This document shows, in pieces, positions 16,881 through 27,370 of a DNA stretch of 64,000 nucleotides (its first letter is position 1; the number at the start of each line of letters is the position of its first letter). Origin of the DNA: Xylophilus sp. GW821-FHT01B05 (GTDB taxonomy: Bacteria; Pseudomonadota; Gammaproteobacteria; Burkholderiales; Burkholderiaceae_C); NCBI GenBank assembly GCA_038961845.1, contig CP152408.1, positions 5,270,001-5,334,000 on the forward strand, read 5' to 3'. The translations under genes were made by a program, and so were the position numbers. The notes below the pieces were generated by a model. That model did not search any database. It was not told where the DNA came from and saw only the letters and a program-made list of their open reading frames with translations.

Positions 16881-17411
16881 TTAAGCCGCGGCGACTTCGG
16901 GCTCGGCTGCCGGTGCAGCCTGGCCTTCGCCACGTTTTTCCGCCAGCGCGGCCAGCACACGTGCGGTCCGCGAGATCGGGGATTGCATCAAGCCCAGCAG
17001 CTGGGCCAGCAGCACTTCCTTGGAAGGGATGTTGGCCAGTTGCTTAACGCCGTTCACGTCCAGGGCTTTGCCACCGAAAGCGCCACCGCGAATCACCAGC
17101 TTGTCGTTGGTTTTCGCGAAATCGGCCACCACCTTAGCGGCGGCCACAGCGTCTTCGGAGAAGCCATAGATCAGCGGGCCGGTCATCTGGTCAGCCACCA
17201 CGTCGAACGCGCTACCTGCGACAGCACGGCGTGCCAGAGTGTTCTTCAGAACACTCAGGGAAACACCCTTGCTGCGCGCATCGTTGCGCAGTTTCGTCAT
17301 GTCGGCGACCGTGATGCCACGGTATTCCGCGATCACGAGCGTTTGAGCTTTAGCGGCGAGGCTGGTCACATCACTGATGACCGCTTCTTTCTCACTGCGA
17401 TTAAGACTCAA
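16881..17411 (-). CDS. rplJ: 50S ribosomal protein L10
   Basis: 176 residues. The RNA-binding N-terminal part ([13 protein letters not shown], then [17 protein letters not shown]) and the C-terminal helix that holds L7/L12 dimers are both visible. It anchors the stalk on 23S rRNA. The 239-bp leader before it (17412-17650) probably carries the L10(L12)4 translational operator known in other bacteria. Confidence 0.98.
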   Translation of the reverse strand: MSLNRSEKEAVISDVTSLAAKAQTLVIAEYRGITVADMTKLRNDARSKGVSLSVLKNTLARRAVAGSAFDVVADQMTGPLIYGFSEDAVAAAKVVADFAKTNDKLVIRGGAFGGKALDVNGVKQLANIPSKEVLLAQLLGLMQSPISRTARVLAALAEKRGEGQAAPAAEPEVAAA

Positions 17412-17650
17412 GGTCTACTCCTTAAAAAGTACCTTCGGGCTTGCGCCTTCCAGCACACTCTCATTGCAGCGACCAACTGTTTCGGGAAAAATTTCCATCT
17501 GCAGCGGGATCGCCATCTGCGCTGGTCGCCGTAGCGATTAAGTGCAGCATTCCTGCACACCAGCGGTCTTGGATGGCTCAGAACCCTGCCCTGCGGCTGA
17601 GGCTCCGACCCACCACCGGGCGGTCTTTCGACCGCCCGAATTTCATGCCA
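17412..17650 (-). promoter_or_regulatory. rplJL leader region
   Basis: A 239-bp non-coding stretch between rplA and rplJ. It starts, in transcript direction, with an 8-bp hairpin GGGCGGTC / GACCGCCC (loop GAAA in the RNA) at 17618-17637 just past the rplA stop. Such leaders carry the L10 autoregulatory site and often a promoter. No T-run follows the hairpin, so it is not a terminator. No open frame of interest is seen here. Confidence 0.5.
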
Positions 17651-18346
17651 TCACGCCGAGATGGTCTGGGTATCGACGCGCACGCCCACACCCATCGTCG
17701 AGGACACCGCCACCTTGCGCAGGTAAACACCCTTGCTGGTTGCCGGCTTGGACTTGTTCAGGGCTTCGATCAGTGCCACCAGGTTGCCCTGCAGCTTGTC
17801 GGAGTCGAACGAGCGACGGCCGATCGTGCTGTGGATGATGCCGGCCTTGTCGACACGGTACTGCACCTGGCCAGCCTTGGCGTTCTTCACGGCCGTGGCG
17901 ACATCAGGGGTCACGGTGCCAACCTTGGGGTTAGGCATCAGGCCGCGCGGGCCGAGGATCTGGCCCAGCGTACCGACGACGCGCATGGCGTCCGGGGCGG
18001 CGATCACGATGTCGAAGGGCATGTCGCCCGCCTTCACCATGGCAGCCAGGTCGTCCATACCGACGATGTCGGCGCCGGCGGCCTTGGCTTCTTCAGCCTT
18101 GGCGCCCTGGGCGAACACGGCCACGCGCGTGGTCTTGCCGGTGCCGTTGGGCAGCACAACGGCGCCACGCACGACTTGGTCAGACTTCTTCGCGTCGATG
18201 CCGAGTTGCACGGCCACGTCGATGGACTCATCGAACTTGGCGGTAGCAGCTTCCTTGACGATGGCGAGCGCATCGGCGAAAGCATACAGCTTGGTCGACT
18301 CGACCTTGCCTTGCAGGGCCTTTTGCTTCTTGGTGAGCTTGCTCAT
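17651..18346 (-). CDS. rplA: 50S ribosomal protein L1
   Basis: 231 residues, normal length. Typical L1 sequence: [14 protein letters not shown] start, [20 protein letters not shown], the conserved [21 protein letters not shown] block and the [12 protein letters not shown] motif. It forms the mobile L1 stalk near the E site. It begins one base after the rplK stop, so the two are translated in tandem; in other bacteria free L1 represses this pair. Confidence 0.98.
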   Translation of the reverse strand: MSKLTKKQKALQGKVESTKLYAFADALAIVKEAATAKFDESIDVAVQLGIDAKKSDQVVRGAVVLPNGTGKTTRVAVFAQGAKAEEAKAAGADIVGMDDLAAMVKAGDMPFDIVIAAPDAMRVVGTLGQILGPRGLMPNPKVGTVTPDVATAVKNAKAGQVQYRVDKAGIIHSTIGRRSFDSDKLQGNLVALIEALNKSKPATSKGVYLRKVAVSSTMGVGVRVDTQTISA

Positions 18347-18778
18347 TTACAGACCCTCCACATTCACGCCCATCGAGCGGGCCGAACCTGCCAGCGTACG
18401 CACGGCAGCGTCCACGCTAGCAGCGTTCATGTCTTTCATCTTGGTCTTGGCGATCTCTTCGAGCTGTGCGCGCGTGATCTTGCCGACCTTGTCGGTGTGC
18501 GGCTTGGCCGAACCCTTGTCGAGCTTGATGGCCTTCTTGATCAAGGTCGTCGCCGGAGGCGTCTTGATGATGAAGGTGAAGCTCTTGTCCGCGAACGCGG
18601 TGATGACCACCGGCAGCGGCAGGCCCGGCTCGACACCTTGAGTCTGCGCGTTGAACGCCTTGCAGAACTCCATGATGTTGAGGCCACGTTGACCGAGCGC
18701 AGGGCCGATCGGGGGCGATGGATTAGCCTTGCCAGCTGGAACTTGCAGCTTGACAAAACCGACGATTTTTTTCGCCAT
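18347..18778 (-). CDS. rplK: 50S ribosomal protein L11
   Basis: 143 residues. N-terminal domain with the Pro-rich [19 protein letters not shown] motif, which binds thiostrepton and elongation factors, and a C-terminal rRNA-binding domain ([20 protein letters not shown]). Followed immediately by rplA. A hairpin 25-60 bases before the start may be an L1 binding site. Confidence 0.98.
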   Translation of the reverse strand: MAKKIVGFVKLQVPAGKANPSPPIGPALGQRGLNIMEFCKAFNAQTQGVEPGLPLPVVITAFADKSFTFIIKTPPATTLIKKAIKLDKGSAKPHTDKVGKITRAQLEEIAKTKMKDMNAASVDAAVRTLAGSARSMGVNVEGL

Positions 18779-18803
18779 GGTTTTACTCCTTGCGGGTGAT
18801 AGC

Positions 18804-18835
18804 GCCAGACCACTGCTTGTCAGCAGGCATCTGGC
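18804..18835 (-). promoter_or_regulatory. Hairpin before rplK, candidate L1 operator
   Basis: Nested complementary arms GCCAGA / TCTGGC enclose CTGCT-TGTC-AGCAG. In transcript terms this forms an interrupted stem shortly before the rplK start, where ribosomal protein L1 binds its own mRNA in other bacteria. The assignment is by position and shape only. Confidence 0.4.
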
Positions 18836-18914
18836 TCCCCGGGGTTAAAGGGCTCTTGGGAGAACATTCGCGCCGAGCCTGAAAAGCGCGAAATACACAA
18901 CTTGAACGGGAAGA

Positions 18915-19508
18915 TCAGGTCTTCTCGACCTGGCCAAACTCCAGCTCCACCGGCGTGGCCCGACCAAAGATCGTGACCGAGACACGCACGCGGCTTTTCT
19001 CGTAATTGACCTCCTCCACCGACCCATTGAAGTCGGTGAAAGGACCTTCCTTGACACGCACCAACTCGCCGACCATGAATTCGATCTTGTGGCGGGGCTT
19101 GTCTGTGCCTTCCTGCATCTGGCTGACGATCTTCTGGACCTCCTCTTCGGAGATCGGTGCCGGCCGGTTCTTGGCACCACCCACAAAGCCCGTGACCTTG
19201 TTGGTGTGCTTGACCAAGTGCCAGGACTCGTCGTCCATCACCATCTCGACGAACACGTAGCCAGGGAAAAGACGACGTTCGGTCGTCTTGCGCTGGCCGT
19301 TCTTCATCTCGACGACTTCTTCGGTCGGCACCAGAATGCGACCAAACTTGGCCTCCATGCTGGCTCGGTTGATGCGCTCAACGATATTGCGCTCTACCGC
19401 CTTTTCCATGCCGGAATAGGCATGGACGATGTACCAGCGCAGATCCGGATTTGAAGACGCAGCAGTGAAAGCCTCTTCACCTGCAGGGTTGTCAATGGCG
19501 TCCGTCAT
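18915..19508 (-). CDS. nusG: Transcription termination/antitermination protein NusG
   Basis: 197 residues from the second of two adjacent ATG codons. GGAGG lies 5 bases before this one but only 2 before the first (19511), and both overlap the secE stop. NGN domain ([19 protein letters not shown], then [12 protein letters not shown]) and C-terminal KOW domain ([14 protein letters not shown]). It couples RNA polymerase to ribosome or Rho. Position after secE is universal in bacteria. Confidence 0.97.
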   Translation of the reverse strand: MTDAIDNPAGEEAFTAASSNPDLRWYIVHAYSGMEKAVERNIVERINRASMEAKFGRILVPTEEVVEMKNGQRKTTERRLFPGYVFVEMVMDDESWHLVKHTNKVTGFVGGAKNRPAPISEEEVQKIVSQMQEGTDKPRHKIEFMVGELVRVKEGPFTDFNGSVEEVNYEKSRVRVSVTIFGRATPVELEFGQVEKT

Positions 19509-19891
19509 CATTTCCTCCAGCCCAGAATCAGGTCATAGAAGACCCATTCGAGCGTCTTGTCGGTCAGCCACAAAAACAGGGCCATGACAACCACGAACGC
19601 GAACACGTAGGCAGTGATCTGGATCGCTTCCTTGCGCGTCGGCCACACCACCTTCTTGACTTCGCGCACTGCGTCGCGACCGAAACCGATCAACTGGCGA
19701 CCATGCTCGGATGTCAGGAAAATGGCGACGGCTGCCGCGAGCCCCACCAACAACGTAGCCCATTGGACCAGCGCCCCCTGGCGACCCAGGAGGTAAAAGC
19801 CGGCCAGCGCGGCGAGCACAAGCGCGATGGCCAAGCCGAGCTTGGCCTTGTCCGCAGCGGTGCTGACGGTTTCAACTTGCGACGTAGCCAT
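19508..19891 (-). CDS. secE: Preprotein translocase subunit SecE
   Basis: 127 residues from the ATG at 19891. Three membrane segments, as in the long E. coli-type SecE: two N-terminal ([18 protein letters not shown] and a second from about [16 protein letters not shown]) and the essential C-terminal one ([16 protein letters not shown]). The conserved amphipathic stretch [18 protein letters not shown] precedes the last. Part of the SecYEG channel. Its stop overlaps the nusG start. Confidence 0.97.
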   Translation of the reverse strand: MATSQVETVSTAADKAKLGLAIALVLAALAGFYLLGRQGALVQWATLLVGLAAAVAIFLTSEHGRQLIGFGRDAVREVKKVVWPTRKEAIQITAYVFAFVVVMALFLWLTDKTLEWVFYDLILGWRK

Positions 19892-19938
19892 GCAGCCTGA
19901 ATTCCTCGTGATAGAAAACGTGTCCCTAGAAGACACTG

Positions 19939-19963
19939 AAGCCCGTCAGGACATGACGGGCTT
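19939..19963 (-). promoter_or_regulatory. Hairpin between tRNA-Trp and secE
   Basis: A perfect 10-bp stem AAGCCCGTCA / TGACGGGCTT with a 5-base loop. No T-run follows on the minus strand, so it is more likely an RNA processing or partial-termination structure between the tRNA and the secE-nusG message than a full terminator. Confidence 0.4.
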
Positions 19964-19979
19964 AGTACGCCACCTCAGG

Positions 19980-20055
19980 TGGCAGGGGCAGTAGGAATCG
20001 AACCTACAACCTTCGGTTTTGGAGACCGACGCTCTGCCAATTGAGCTATACCCCT
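19980..20055 (-). tRNA. tRNA-Trp (CCA)
   Basis: A 76-nt cloverleaf with encoded CCA end and discriminator G. The anticodon loop TCTCCAAAA yields CCA; the T arm reads AGGTTCGATTCCT. It lies 11 bp after the tuf stop and before secE, the conserved position. Confidence 0.95.
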
Positions 20056-20066
20056 TCGCAAAACGA

Positions 20067-21257
<1,191 letters not shown>

Positions 21258-21339
21258 TTTTTCGACTCCGAAAAAAAATCTACTGCGGATGACTTCTGAA
21301 AGAGGGTTCGACCCTGCAGGAGTCGAACCTCTCGAAATG

Positions 21340-21414
<75 letters not shown>

Positions 21415-21488
21415 AATGAAAGCTCGCAACAACGAACCTTCGGAAAACTCACAACAACCTATCGCCTACGACACCAACAAACGTCACC

Positions 21489-21562
21489 TGGAGCGGGAGA
21501 CGGGAATCGAACCCGCGTCATTAGCTTGGAAGGCTAGGGTTCTACCATTGAACTACTCCCGC
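21489..21562 (-). tRNA. tRNA-Gly (TCC)
   Basis: A 74-nt cloverleaf with encoded CCA. Acceptor GCGGGAG / CTCCCGC, anticodon loop CTTCCAA giving TCC, T arm CGGGTTCGATTCCCG. The anticodon stem ends in a C-A mismatch. Confidence 0.95.
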
Positions 21563-21624
21563 ATCGGGAGCCATTCAACGCCCTCCGAAGCACGGAAAAT
21601 CGTCCGCACCACATAACGTTTCGC

Positions 21625-21710
21625 TGGTGGAGGGGGCTGGATTCGAACCAGCGTACGCATAAGCGGGCAGATTTACAGTCTGCTGCCTTTAACCACTCGG
21701 CCACCCCTCC
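21625..21710 (-). tRNA. tRNA-Tyr (GTA)
   Basis: An 86-nt class II tRNA with a long variable arm and encoded CCA. Anticodon loop CTGTAAA gives GTA; acceptor GGAGGGG / CCCCTCC. First gene of the tRNA-tuf transcript. Confidence 0.95.
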
Positions 21711-21722
21711 GGCGAACTTCGA

Positions 21723-21752
21723 ACTATAGCAGATTTTGACAAGTCGGCGCAA
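21723..21752 (-). promoter_or_regulatory. Promoter of the tRNA-Tyr-Gly-Thr-tuf unit
   Basis: On the minus strand TTGCGC is followed after 18 bases by TATAGT. The start would fall a few bases before tRNA-Tyr. The -35 match is partial. The 140-bp gap also holds the patatin gene's upstream region on the other strand. Confidence 0.55.
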
Positions 21753-21850
21753 GAAGGCGCGCAAAATTCGCGGAGGATCGGGCGCTGCGCCTGGCCCCTG
21801 CGCACCATAAGCGCGCCACAATGCTGCACCGCAGCAAACAGGAGCCGCCG

Positions 21851-22963
21851 ATGAGTACCTCCCAGCCTTCTTCCCCGGCCACGGATACGGCAGACACGCC
21901 TCCTCGCCCGATCTCGATCAGCCTGGCGTTGCAGGGGGGCGGCGCACATGGCGCCTTCACCTGGGGTGTGCTGGATGCGCTGCTGCAGGATGGTCGGCTG
22001 GAGATTGACGGCATCAGCGGCACCAGCGCCGGCGCGGTGAATGCGGTGGCGGTGGCCCAGGGCTTTGCCGAGACCTTGCGTGCCCGCGGCGACGCAGAGG
22101 CGGCAGCAGCGGCGGCGCGCGAGTCGCTGGGCCGGGTCTGGCGCGGCGTGGCCGGGCTGGGCAGCCTGGGTTCGATGGCGCAGAGCATGGCGCGGCTGCT
22201 GACCGGCGGCTGGAGCACGGCGGCCATGGGCACGGGCGCCTTCAGCGGCGCGATGAGCCGCCTGATGTCGCCCTACCAGAGCAATCCGCTGGACCTGAAC
22301 CCGCTGCGCAAGCTGCTGGAGGAGCAGATCGATTTCACGGCCGTTTCCCGGCTGACGACGCCGCGTGTGTTTGTGACGGCCACACATGTGCAGACCGGCC
22401 GCGCCGACGTCTTCCATGGCCGGCGGCTGACGCTGGCGGCGGTGATGGCGTCGGCCTGCCTGCCGATGGTGTTCCGCGCGGTGGAGGTGGAGGGCCAGCA
22501 TTACTGGGACGGCGGTTATTCGGCCAATCCGGCGCTGGCGCCGCTGATCGACTTCTGCGACAGCCGTGACATCGTGCTGGTGCAGATCAACCCATTGCGT
22601 CGCGAGCATCTGCCGCAAACGCCGCAGGAGATCGCCGAGCGGGTGGCGGAACTGGGCTTCAACGCCAGCCTGCTGCAGCAGATGCGCAGCATCGACTTCA
22701 TCAACCGGCTGATCGCCAAAGGCTCTCTGGCCGAGGGCGAGAACTACAAGGCGCTGCGATTGCACCGCATCGACGGCGGTGCGGCGATGGAGGAGTTGTC
22801 GGCCGCCAGCAAACTGTCGGCCGACCCGGCCATGCTGGAGCGGTTGTTCGAGCAGGGCCAGGAGGCGGCGCGCCAATGGCTGCGCCGGCATTTCAGCGCG
22901 CTGGGCGTGCAGAGCACGATCGATATCCGGCGCGACTATGTGGGCCGGCTGCGCACAGGGTGA
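21851..22963 (+). CDS. Patatin-like phospholipase
   Basis: 370 residues from the ATG at 21851, with GGAG 7 bases upstream. Patatin fold: oxyanion GGGAHG after SLALQ, nucleophile elbow GISGTSAGAVNAVA with the catalytic Ser, and the Asp of YWDGGYSANP that completes the Ser-Asp dyad. No signal peptide or outer-membrane barrel, so it is probably cytosolic or membrane-associated. Such proteins hydrolyse acyl esters of phospholipids or storage lipids; the substrate is unknown. A palindromic repeat lies just past the stop. Confidence 0.88.
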   Translation: MSTSQPSSPATDTADTPPRPISISLALQGGGAHGAFTWGVLDALLQDGRLEIDGISGTSAGAVNAVAVAQGFAETLRARGDAEAAAAAARESLGRVWRGVAGLGSLGSMAQSMARLLTGGWSTAAMGTGAFSGAMSRLMSPYQSNPLDLNPLRKLLEEQIDFTAVSRLTTPRVFVTATHVQTGRADVFHGRRLTLAAVMASACLPMVFRAVEVEGQHYWDGGYSANPALAPLIDFCDSRDIVLVQINPLRREHLPQTPQEIAERVAELGFNASLLQQMRSIDFINRLIAKGSLAEGENYKALRLHRIDGGAAMEELSAASKLSADPAMLERLFEQGQEAARQWLRRHFSALGVQSTIDIRRDYVGRLRTG

Positions 22964-22971
22964 AATTCAAG

Positions 22972-23025
22972 CAAAAAGTGGCTCTATCCCTTATCTGGCG
23001 CCGGATATTAGCTATCAAATTTGAA
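22972..23025 (+). repeat. Palindromic repeat copy B
   Basis: Runs from an A-rich start (AAAAAGTGGCTCTATCCC) through a core ATCTGGCGCCGGAT to TTAGCTATCAAATTTGAA. The layout is the same as copies A, E and G, but with a different hairpin core. It fills the gap between the converging patatin and ung genes. Confidence 0.7.
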
Positions 23026-23035
23026 GTTACGACGG

Positions 23036-23737
23036 CTACTGCGCAGATTGCCGCTCACGCCACTCGCGCGCCTGGGAGAAATGCCCGCAGCCGATGAAGG
23101 GCAGTGGCGGCCGCAGTGCCGACAGCGGCGAGGGGTGGTTGGCGATCAGCACGCAGTGCCGCTTGCTGTCGATCAAGGCGCGCTTGCTCTGCGCGTGTGC
23201 GCCCCACAGCATGAAAACCGCCGGCCGCTCTTGCTGCGCGACCTGGCGGATGACAGCGTCGGTCAGTACCTCCCAGCCGCGGCCGGAATGGCTGGCGGGC
23301 TGGCCCTCTTCCACCGTGAGGCCGGTGTTGAGCAGCAGCACGCCGTTCTTGGCCCACTTGACCAGGCTGCCGCCGGGGTTGGGGAAAGGCGGTGGCGGTG
23401 TGCCCAGGTCGCGCTGCAGTTCCTTGAAGATGTTGCGCAGCGAAGGCGGCAGCGCCACGCCGGAGGCGACGGAAAAGGCCAGGCCCTCGGCCTGGCCGCG
23501 GCCGTGGTATGGGTCCTGGCCGAGGATGACGACGCGCACATCCTCTGGCGGCGTCAGCTCCAGCGCACGCAACGGCTGCGGCGGGAAGATGGTGGCGCCG
23601 GCAGTCAGGCGCTCATGCAAAAAATCCAGCAGGCGCATGCCCGGCGCCGAGGTGAAGAAATCTTCCACCAGCGGCTGCCAGCCCGGCGCCACGGGCCAGT
23701 TGGCGGGGTCGCAGCTTTGCAACTGATCGGCAGCCAT
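23036..23737 (-). CDS. ung: Uracil-DNA glycosylase
   Basis: 233 residues. Family 1 motifs: VVILGQDPYHGRGQAEGLAF with the catalytic Asp, the GVLLLNTGLTV region, and the leucine-loop HPSPLSA that enters the DNA groove. Removes uracil from DNA as the first step of base excision repair. It starts 10 bp after the trpC stop, so it probably rides on the trp operon message. Confidence 0.97.
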   Translation of the reverse strand: MAADQLQSCDPANWPVAPGWQPLVEDFFTSAPGMRLLDFLHERLTAGATIFPPQPLRALELTPPEDVRVVILGQDPYHGRGQAEGLAFSVASGVALPPSLRNIFKELQRDLGTPPPPFPNPGGSLVKWAKNGVLLLNTGLTVEEGQPASHSGRGWEVLTDAVIRQVAQQERPAVFMLWGAHAQSKRALIDSKRHCVLIANHPSPLSALRPPLPFIGCGHFSQAREWRERQSAQ

Positions 23738-23747
23738 GTAGGCCCTT

Positions 23748-24548
23748 TCAGCTGAACAGCTCGGCCAGCGCCTCGCCGGGCTCAGGCGCGCGCATGAAGG
23801 CTTCGCCCACCAGGAAGGCGTGCACGCCGGCCTCGCGCATGCGCTGCACGTCAGCGCGCTGGAGGATGCCGGATTCGGTCACCAGCAGGCGGTCGGCCGG
23901 CACGTCGGCCAGCATGCCGAGCGTGGTGTCCAGCGTGACCTCGAAATTGCGCAGGTTGCGGTTGTTGATGCCGACCAGCGGCGTCTTCAGCTTGAGCGCG
24001 CGTTGCAGCTCGTCGCGGTCGTGCACTTCCACCAGCACAGCCATGTCGAGGCTGCGCGCGATGGCTTCCAGATCCGCCATCTGCGCGTCGTCCAGGCAGG
24101 CGGCGATCAGCAGGATGCAGTCGGCGCCCATCACGCGCGACTCATAGACCTGGTAGGGGTCGACGATGAAATCCTTGCGCAGCACCGGCAGGTCGCAAGA
24201 GGCGCGCGCCTGCTTCAGGTAGTCCGCGCTGCCCTGGAAGAACTGCTGGTCGGTCAGCACCGACAGGCAGGCGGCGCTGACTTCGCCGTTGCCTTCGGCA
24301 TAGCTCTGCGCGATGTCGGCCGGGATGAAATCGGCGCGCAGCACGCCCTTGCTGGGGCTGGCTTTTTTCACTTCGGCGATCACGGCGGCCTGGCCGGCGC
24401 TGATCTTGGCGCGTAGCGCACCGATGAAGTCGCGCGTGAGCACGCGAGTTTCGGCGTCATAGCGCACCGCATCGAGCGGGCGCTTCTTTTGCGCGGCGGC
24501 GATTTCCTCGCGTTTGACGGCGATGATTTTGTTCAGGATGTCGGACAT
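23748..24548 (-). CDS. trpC: Indole-3-glycerol phosphate synthase
   Basis: 266 residues from the ATG at 24548 ([16 protein letters not shown]). TIM barrel with the active-site motifs [29 protein letters not shown] and [12 protein letters not shown]. Converts CdRP to indole-glycerol phosphate in tryptophan synthesis. It is a stand-alone TrpC, not fused to TrpF. It lies 10 bp after trpD. Confidence 0.97.
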   Translation of the reverse strand: MSDILNKIIAVKREEIAAAQKKRPLDAVRYDAETRVLTRDFIGALRAKISAGQAAVIAEVKKASPSKGVLRADFIPADIAQSYAEGNGEVSAACLSVLTDQQFFQGSADYLKQARASCDLPVLRKDFIVDPYQVYESRVMGADCILLIAACLDDAQMADLEAIARSLDMAVLVEVHDRDELQRALKLKTPLVGINNRNLRNFEVTLDTTLGMLADVPADRLLVTESGILQRADVQRMREAGVHAFLVGEAFMRAPEPGEALAELFS

Positions 24549-24558
24549 GGTGTTGACT

Positions 24559-25593
24559 TCAGGCGGCAGCGGCAAGGGCGCCAGTGGCGCGGGCGAATTG
24601 TTCCAGCTTGGCGCGGGCGGCGCCACTGTCGATGGCGGCGCGGGCCTTGCCGAGCCCTTCGGTGATCGAGGCGACGACATTGGCCGCGTACAGCGCGGCG
24701 CCGGCATTGAGCGCGACGATGTCGCGCGCCGGGCCGGGCTCGCCGGCCAGCACGCCTTGCAGCAGCGCCTTCGATTGCTCGGGCGTCTCGACCTTCAGCG
24801 CGCGGTGGCTGGCCATGGGCAGGCCGAAGTCCTCGGGGTGGATCTCGTACTCGGTGATCTCGCCGTTCTTCAGTTCGCCCACCAGGGTGCCGGCGCCCAG
24901 GCTGACCTCGTCCATGCCGTCCTTGCCGTAGACCACCAGCGCATGCTCGGCGCCCAGGCGCTGCAGCGCGCGCACCTGGATGCCGACCAGATCCGGGTGG
25001 AACACGCCCATCAGGATGTTGGGCGCGCCGGCCGGGTTGGTGAGCGGGCCCAGGATGTTGAAGATGGTGCGCACGCCCAGCTCCTTGCGCACCGGCGCCA
25101 CGTTCTTCATGGCCGGGTGGTGGTTGGGCGCGAACATGAAGCCTATGCCCACGTCGGCGATGCAGCGCGCAATCGCTTCGGGCGGCAGGTTGATGTCTAT
25201 GCCCAGCGCCTCCAGCACGTCGGCGCTGCCGCTCTTGCTGCTGACGCTGCGCCCGCCGTGCTTGCTGACCTTGGCGCCCGCCGCCGCCGCCACGAACATG
25301 GCGCAGGTGGAGATGTTGAAGGTGTGCGAACCATCGCCACCGGTGCCGACGATGTCGACCAAATGCGCGGTGTCGGCCACCTGCACTTTGGTGGAGAACT
25401 CGCGCATCACCTGCGCGGCGGCGGTGATCTCGCCAATGGTTTCTTTCTTGACGCGCAGGCCAGTGACGATGGCGGCAGTCATCACGGGCGAGAGCTCGCC
25501 ACGCATGATCATGCGCATCAGCTGCAACATCTCGTCGTGGAAGATTTCGCGGTGCTCGATGGTGCGCTGCAGCGCTTCCTGGGGCGTGATCAT
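24559..25593 (-). CDS. trpD: Anthranilate phosphoribosyltransferase
   Basis: 344 residues from the ATG at 25593. Motifs [18 protein letters not shown] (PRPP binding), [20 protein letters not shown] and the NPAGA... FHPDLV region. Transfers phosphoribosyl to anthranilate. It is not fused to TrpG. It follows the threonine aldolase gene by 28 bp. Confidence 0.97.
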   Translation of the reverse strand: MITPQEALQRTIEHREIFHDEMLQLMRMIMRGELSPVMTAAIVTGLRVKKETIGEITAAAQVMREFSTKVQVADTAHLVDIVGTGGDGSHTFNISTCAMFVAAAAGAKVSKHGGRSVSSKSGSADVLEALGIDINLPPEAIARCIADVGIGFMFAPNHHPAMKNVAPVRKELGVRTIFNILGPLTNPAGAPNILMGVFHPDLVGIQVRALQRLGAEHALVVYGKDGMDEVSLGAGTLVGELKNGEITEYEIHPEDFGLPMASHRALKVETPEQSKALLQGVLAGEPGPARDIVALNAGAALYAANVVASITEGLGKARAAIDSGAARAKLEQFARATGALAAAA

Positions 25594-25621
25594 GGAATGA
25601 GTCTCCTCGGGGTTGTCGTTG

Positions 25622-26677
25622 TCAGGCTTTGTGGCTGAAGAAGGCGCGGATTGTCGCCACCGCGCGGTCGACGCCCGCAGCATCGACATCCAGGTGCGTC
25701 ACGAAACGCAGCCGATAGAGCCCGGTGGCAAGAATGCCCTGGGCATTGAGGCTTGCCAGCAGCTCGGCCGAGCGCGCCTGCGCTGCGCCCTTCAGGTCGA
25801 CGAAGACGATGTTGGTGTGCGGCGCCTCGACCTCCAGGCCTTCTATGCCTGTGAGCCCATTCGCCAGTCGCTGCGCCAATGCGTGGTCATCGGCCAGGCG
25901 GTCGATGTGGTGGTCGAGCGCATACGACGCCGCAGCAGCCAAAACCCCCGCCTGCCGCAGGCCGCCGCCCGCCATCTTGCGGATGCGGTGCGCGCGAGCG
26001 ATGAACGCGCGCGTACCGACCAGCGCCGAGCCCACCGGCGCGCCAAGCCCCTTGCTGAAGCACACCGACACGCTGTCGAAGCACTGCGCAATGCGGCGCG
26101 CCTCGGTGCGAATGTCGCTGTGCTGGTTCAGTGCGGCCTGCGCGGTCGCGGCATTGAAGAGACGGGCGCCATCCAGGTGCCGCTGCAAGCCTTTGCCTTT
26201 TGCCAGCTCGGTCGCAGCCTGCACGTAGCTGAATGGCAGCAGCTTGCCGCCCAGCGTGTTCTCCAGCGCCAGCAACCGCGTACGCGCAAAGTGCGCGTCG
26301 TCGGGCTTGATGGCGGCCTCGATCTGCGCGAGCGGCAGCGTGCCGTCGCTCGCATGGTCGAGCGGCTGCGGCTGCACGCTGCCAAACACCGCAGCGCCAC
26401 CGCCTTCCCAGCGATAGCAGTGCGCCTGCTGGCCGACGATGTACTCGTCACCCCGGCCGCAGTGCGACAGGATCGCGCAGAGATTGCTCTGCGTGCCCGT
26501 GGGCATGAACAGCGCGGCCTCGAAACCGAGCATGGCTGCGATCTTTTCCTGCAGCGCATTCACGCTGGGGTCGGTGCCAAAGACGTCGTCGCCGAGCGGC
26601 GCGGCCATCATGGCCGCGCGCATCGCGGGCGTGGGCTGGGTGACGGTATCGCTGCGCAGGTCGACGGGTCTGGTCAT
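25622..26677 (-). CDS. ltaE: Low-specificity L-threonine aldolase
   Basis: 351 residues, a fold type I PLP enzyme. The start [18 protein letters not shown], the loop [12 protein letters not shown], the [11 protein letters not shown] block and the PLP-Lys motif [11 protein letters not shown] are those of threonine aldolases. It splits L-threonine or allo-threonine to glycine and acetaldehyde. Unusually it lies inside the trp operon, between trpG (10 bp) and trpD (28 bp), with no sign of its own promoter, so its expression should follow tryptophan control. The physiological link is not evident. Confidence 0.9.
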   Translation of the reverse strand: MTRPVDLRSDTVTQPTPAMRAAMMAAPLGDDVFGTDPSVNALQEKIAAMLGFEAALFMPTGTQSNLCAILSHCGRGDEYIVGQQAHCYRWEGGGAAVFGSVQPQPLDHASDGTLPLAQIEAAIKPDDAHFARTRLLALENTLGGKLLPFSYVQAATELAKGKGLQRHLDGARLFNAATAQAALNQHSDIRTEARRIAQCFDSVSVCFSKGLGAPVGSALVGTRAFIARAHRIRKMAGGGLRQAGVLAAAASYALDHHIDRLADDHALAQRLANGLTGIEGLEVEAPHTNIVFVDLKGAAQARSAELLASLNAQGILATGLYRLRFVTHLDVDAAGVDRAVATIRAFFSHKA

Positions 26678-26687
26678 GGCGCCGCGC

Positions 26688-27269
26688 TCAATCGAGGAAA
26701 TTTTGGAGCATGGCGTGGCCGTGCTCCGTCAGGATGGATTCGGGGTGGAACTGCACGCCTTCGATGCGCACATCATGCGCAAAGCCGGTGTGGCGCACGC
26801 CCATGATCTCGCCGTCTTCCGTCCACGCGGTGATGGCCAGCTCGGCCGGGCAGCTTTCGCGCTCGATCGACAGCGAGTGGTAGCGGTTGACCGTGAACTT
26901 CTCGGGCAAGCCCGCAAACACGCCTTCGCGCGTGGTCGTGATCTCGCTGGTCTTGCCGTGCATCAGTTGCTGCGCGCGCACGATCTTGCCGCCGAAGGCT
27001 GCGCCAATCGCCTGGTGGCCCAGGCACACGCCCAGGATCGGCAGCTTGCCGGCGTATGCCTGGATGGCCGCGACCGACACACCGGCCTCGGCCGGCGAGC
27101 AGGGGCCGGGCGAAATCACCAGGCGGTCGACGCCGGCGGCAATGCGCGCGGCAATGCCCTCCAGCGTGATTTCGTCGTTGCGGAAGACTTCCACCTGCGC
27201 GCCCAGTTCACCGAAGTACTGGACGATGTTGTAGGTAAAGCTGTCGTAGTTGTCGATCATCAGCAGCAT
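26688..27269 (-). CDS. trpG: Anthranilate synthase component II (glutamine amidotransferase)
   Basis: 193 residues from the ATG at 27269, which has GGAG at good spacing; an ATG four codons upstream lacks one. Class I amidotransferase: [19 protein letters not shown] start, the nucleophile [10 protein letters not shown] with its Cys, and the C-terminal GVQFHPESI with its His. Supplies ammonia from glutamine to TrpE. A strong hairpin lies between it and trpE. Confidence 0.96.
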   Translation of the reverse strand: MLLMIDNYDSFTYNIVQYFGELGAQVEVFRNDEITLEGIAARIAAGVDRLVISPGPCSPAEAGVSVAAIQAYAGKLPILGVCLGHQAIGAAFGGKIVRAQQLMHGKTSEITTTREGVFAGLPEKFTVNRYHSLSIERESCPAELAITAWTEDGEIMGVRHTGFAHDVRIEGVQFHPESILTEHGHAMLQNFLD

Positions 27270-27320
27270 GCGTTTCTCCATCTGAGGGTGCGCCTGGCGG
27301 CGGCGCGAGAAGGGTATGGC

Positions 27321-27358
27321 CCCGATAGGCGCGCCGGCAGGCCGGCGCGCCTATCGGG
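27321..27358 (-). promoter_or_regulatory. 17-bp perfect hairpin between trpE and trpG
   Basis: Arms CCCGATAGGCGCGCCGG and its exact reverse complement, loop of 4 bases. No T-run follows, so simple Rho-independent termination is unlikely. It may stabilise the upstream trpE message or block exonucleases, changing the trpE:trpG ratio. It could also be a mobile palindrome. Confidence 0.6.
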
Positions 27359-27370
27359 TGGGGTGGTGGC

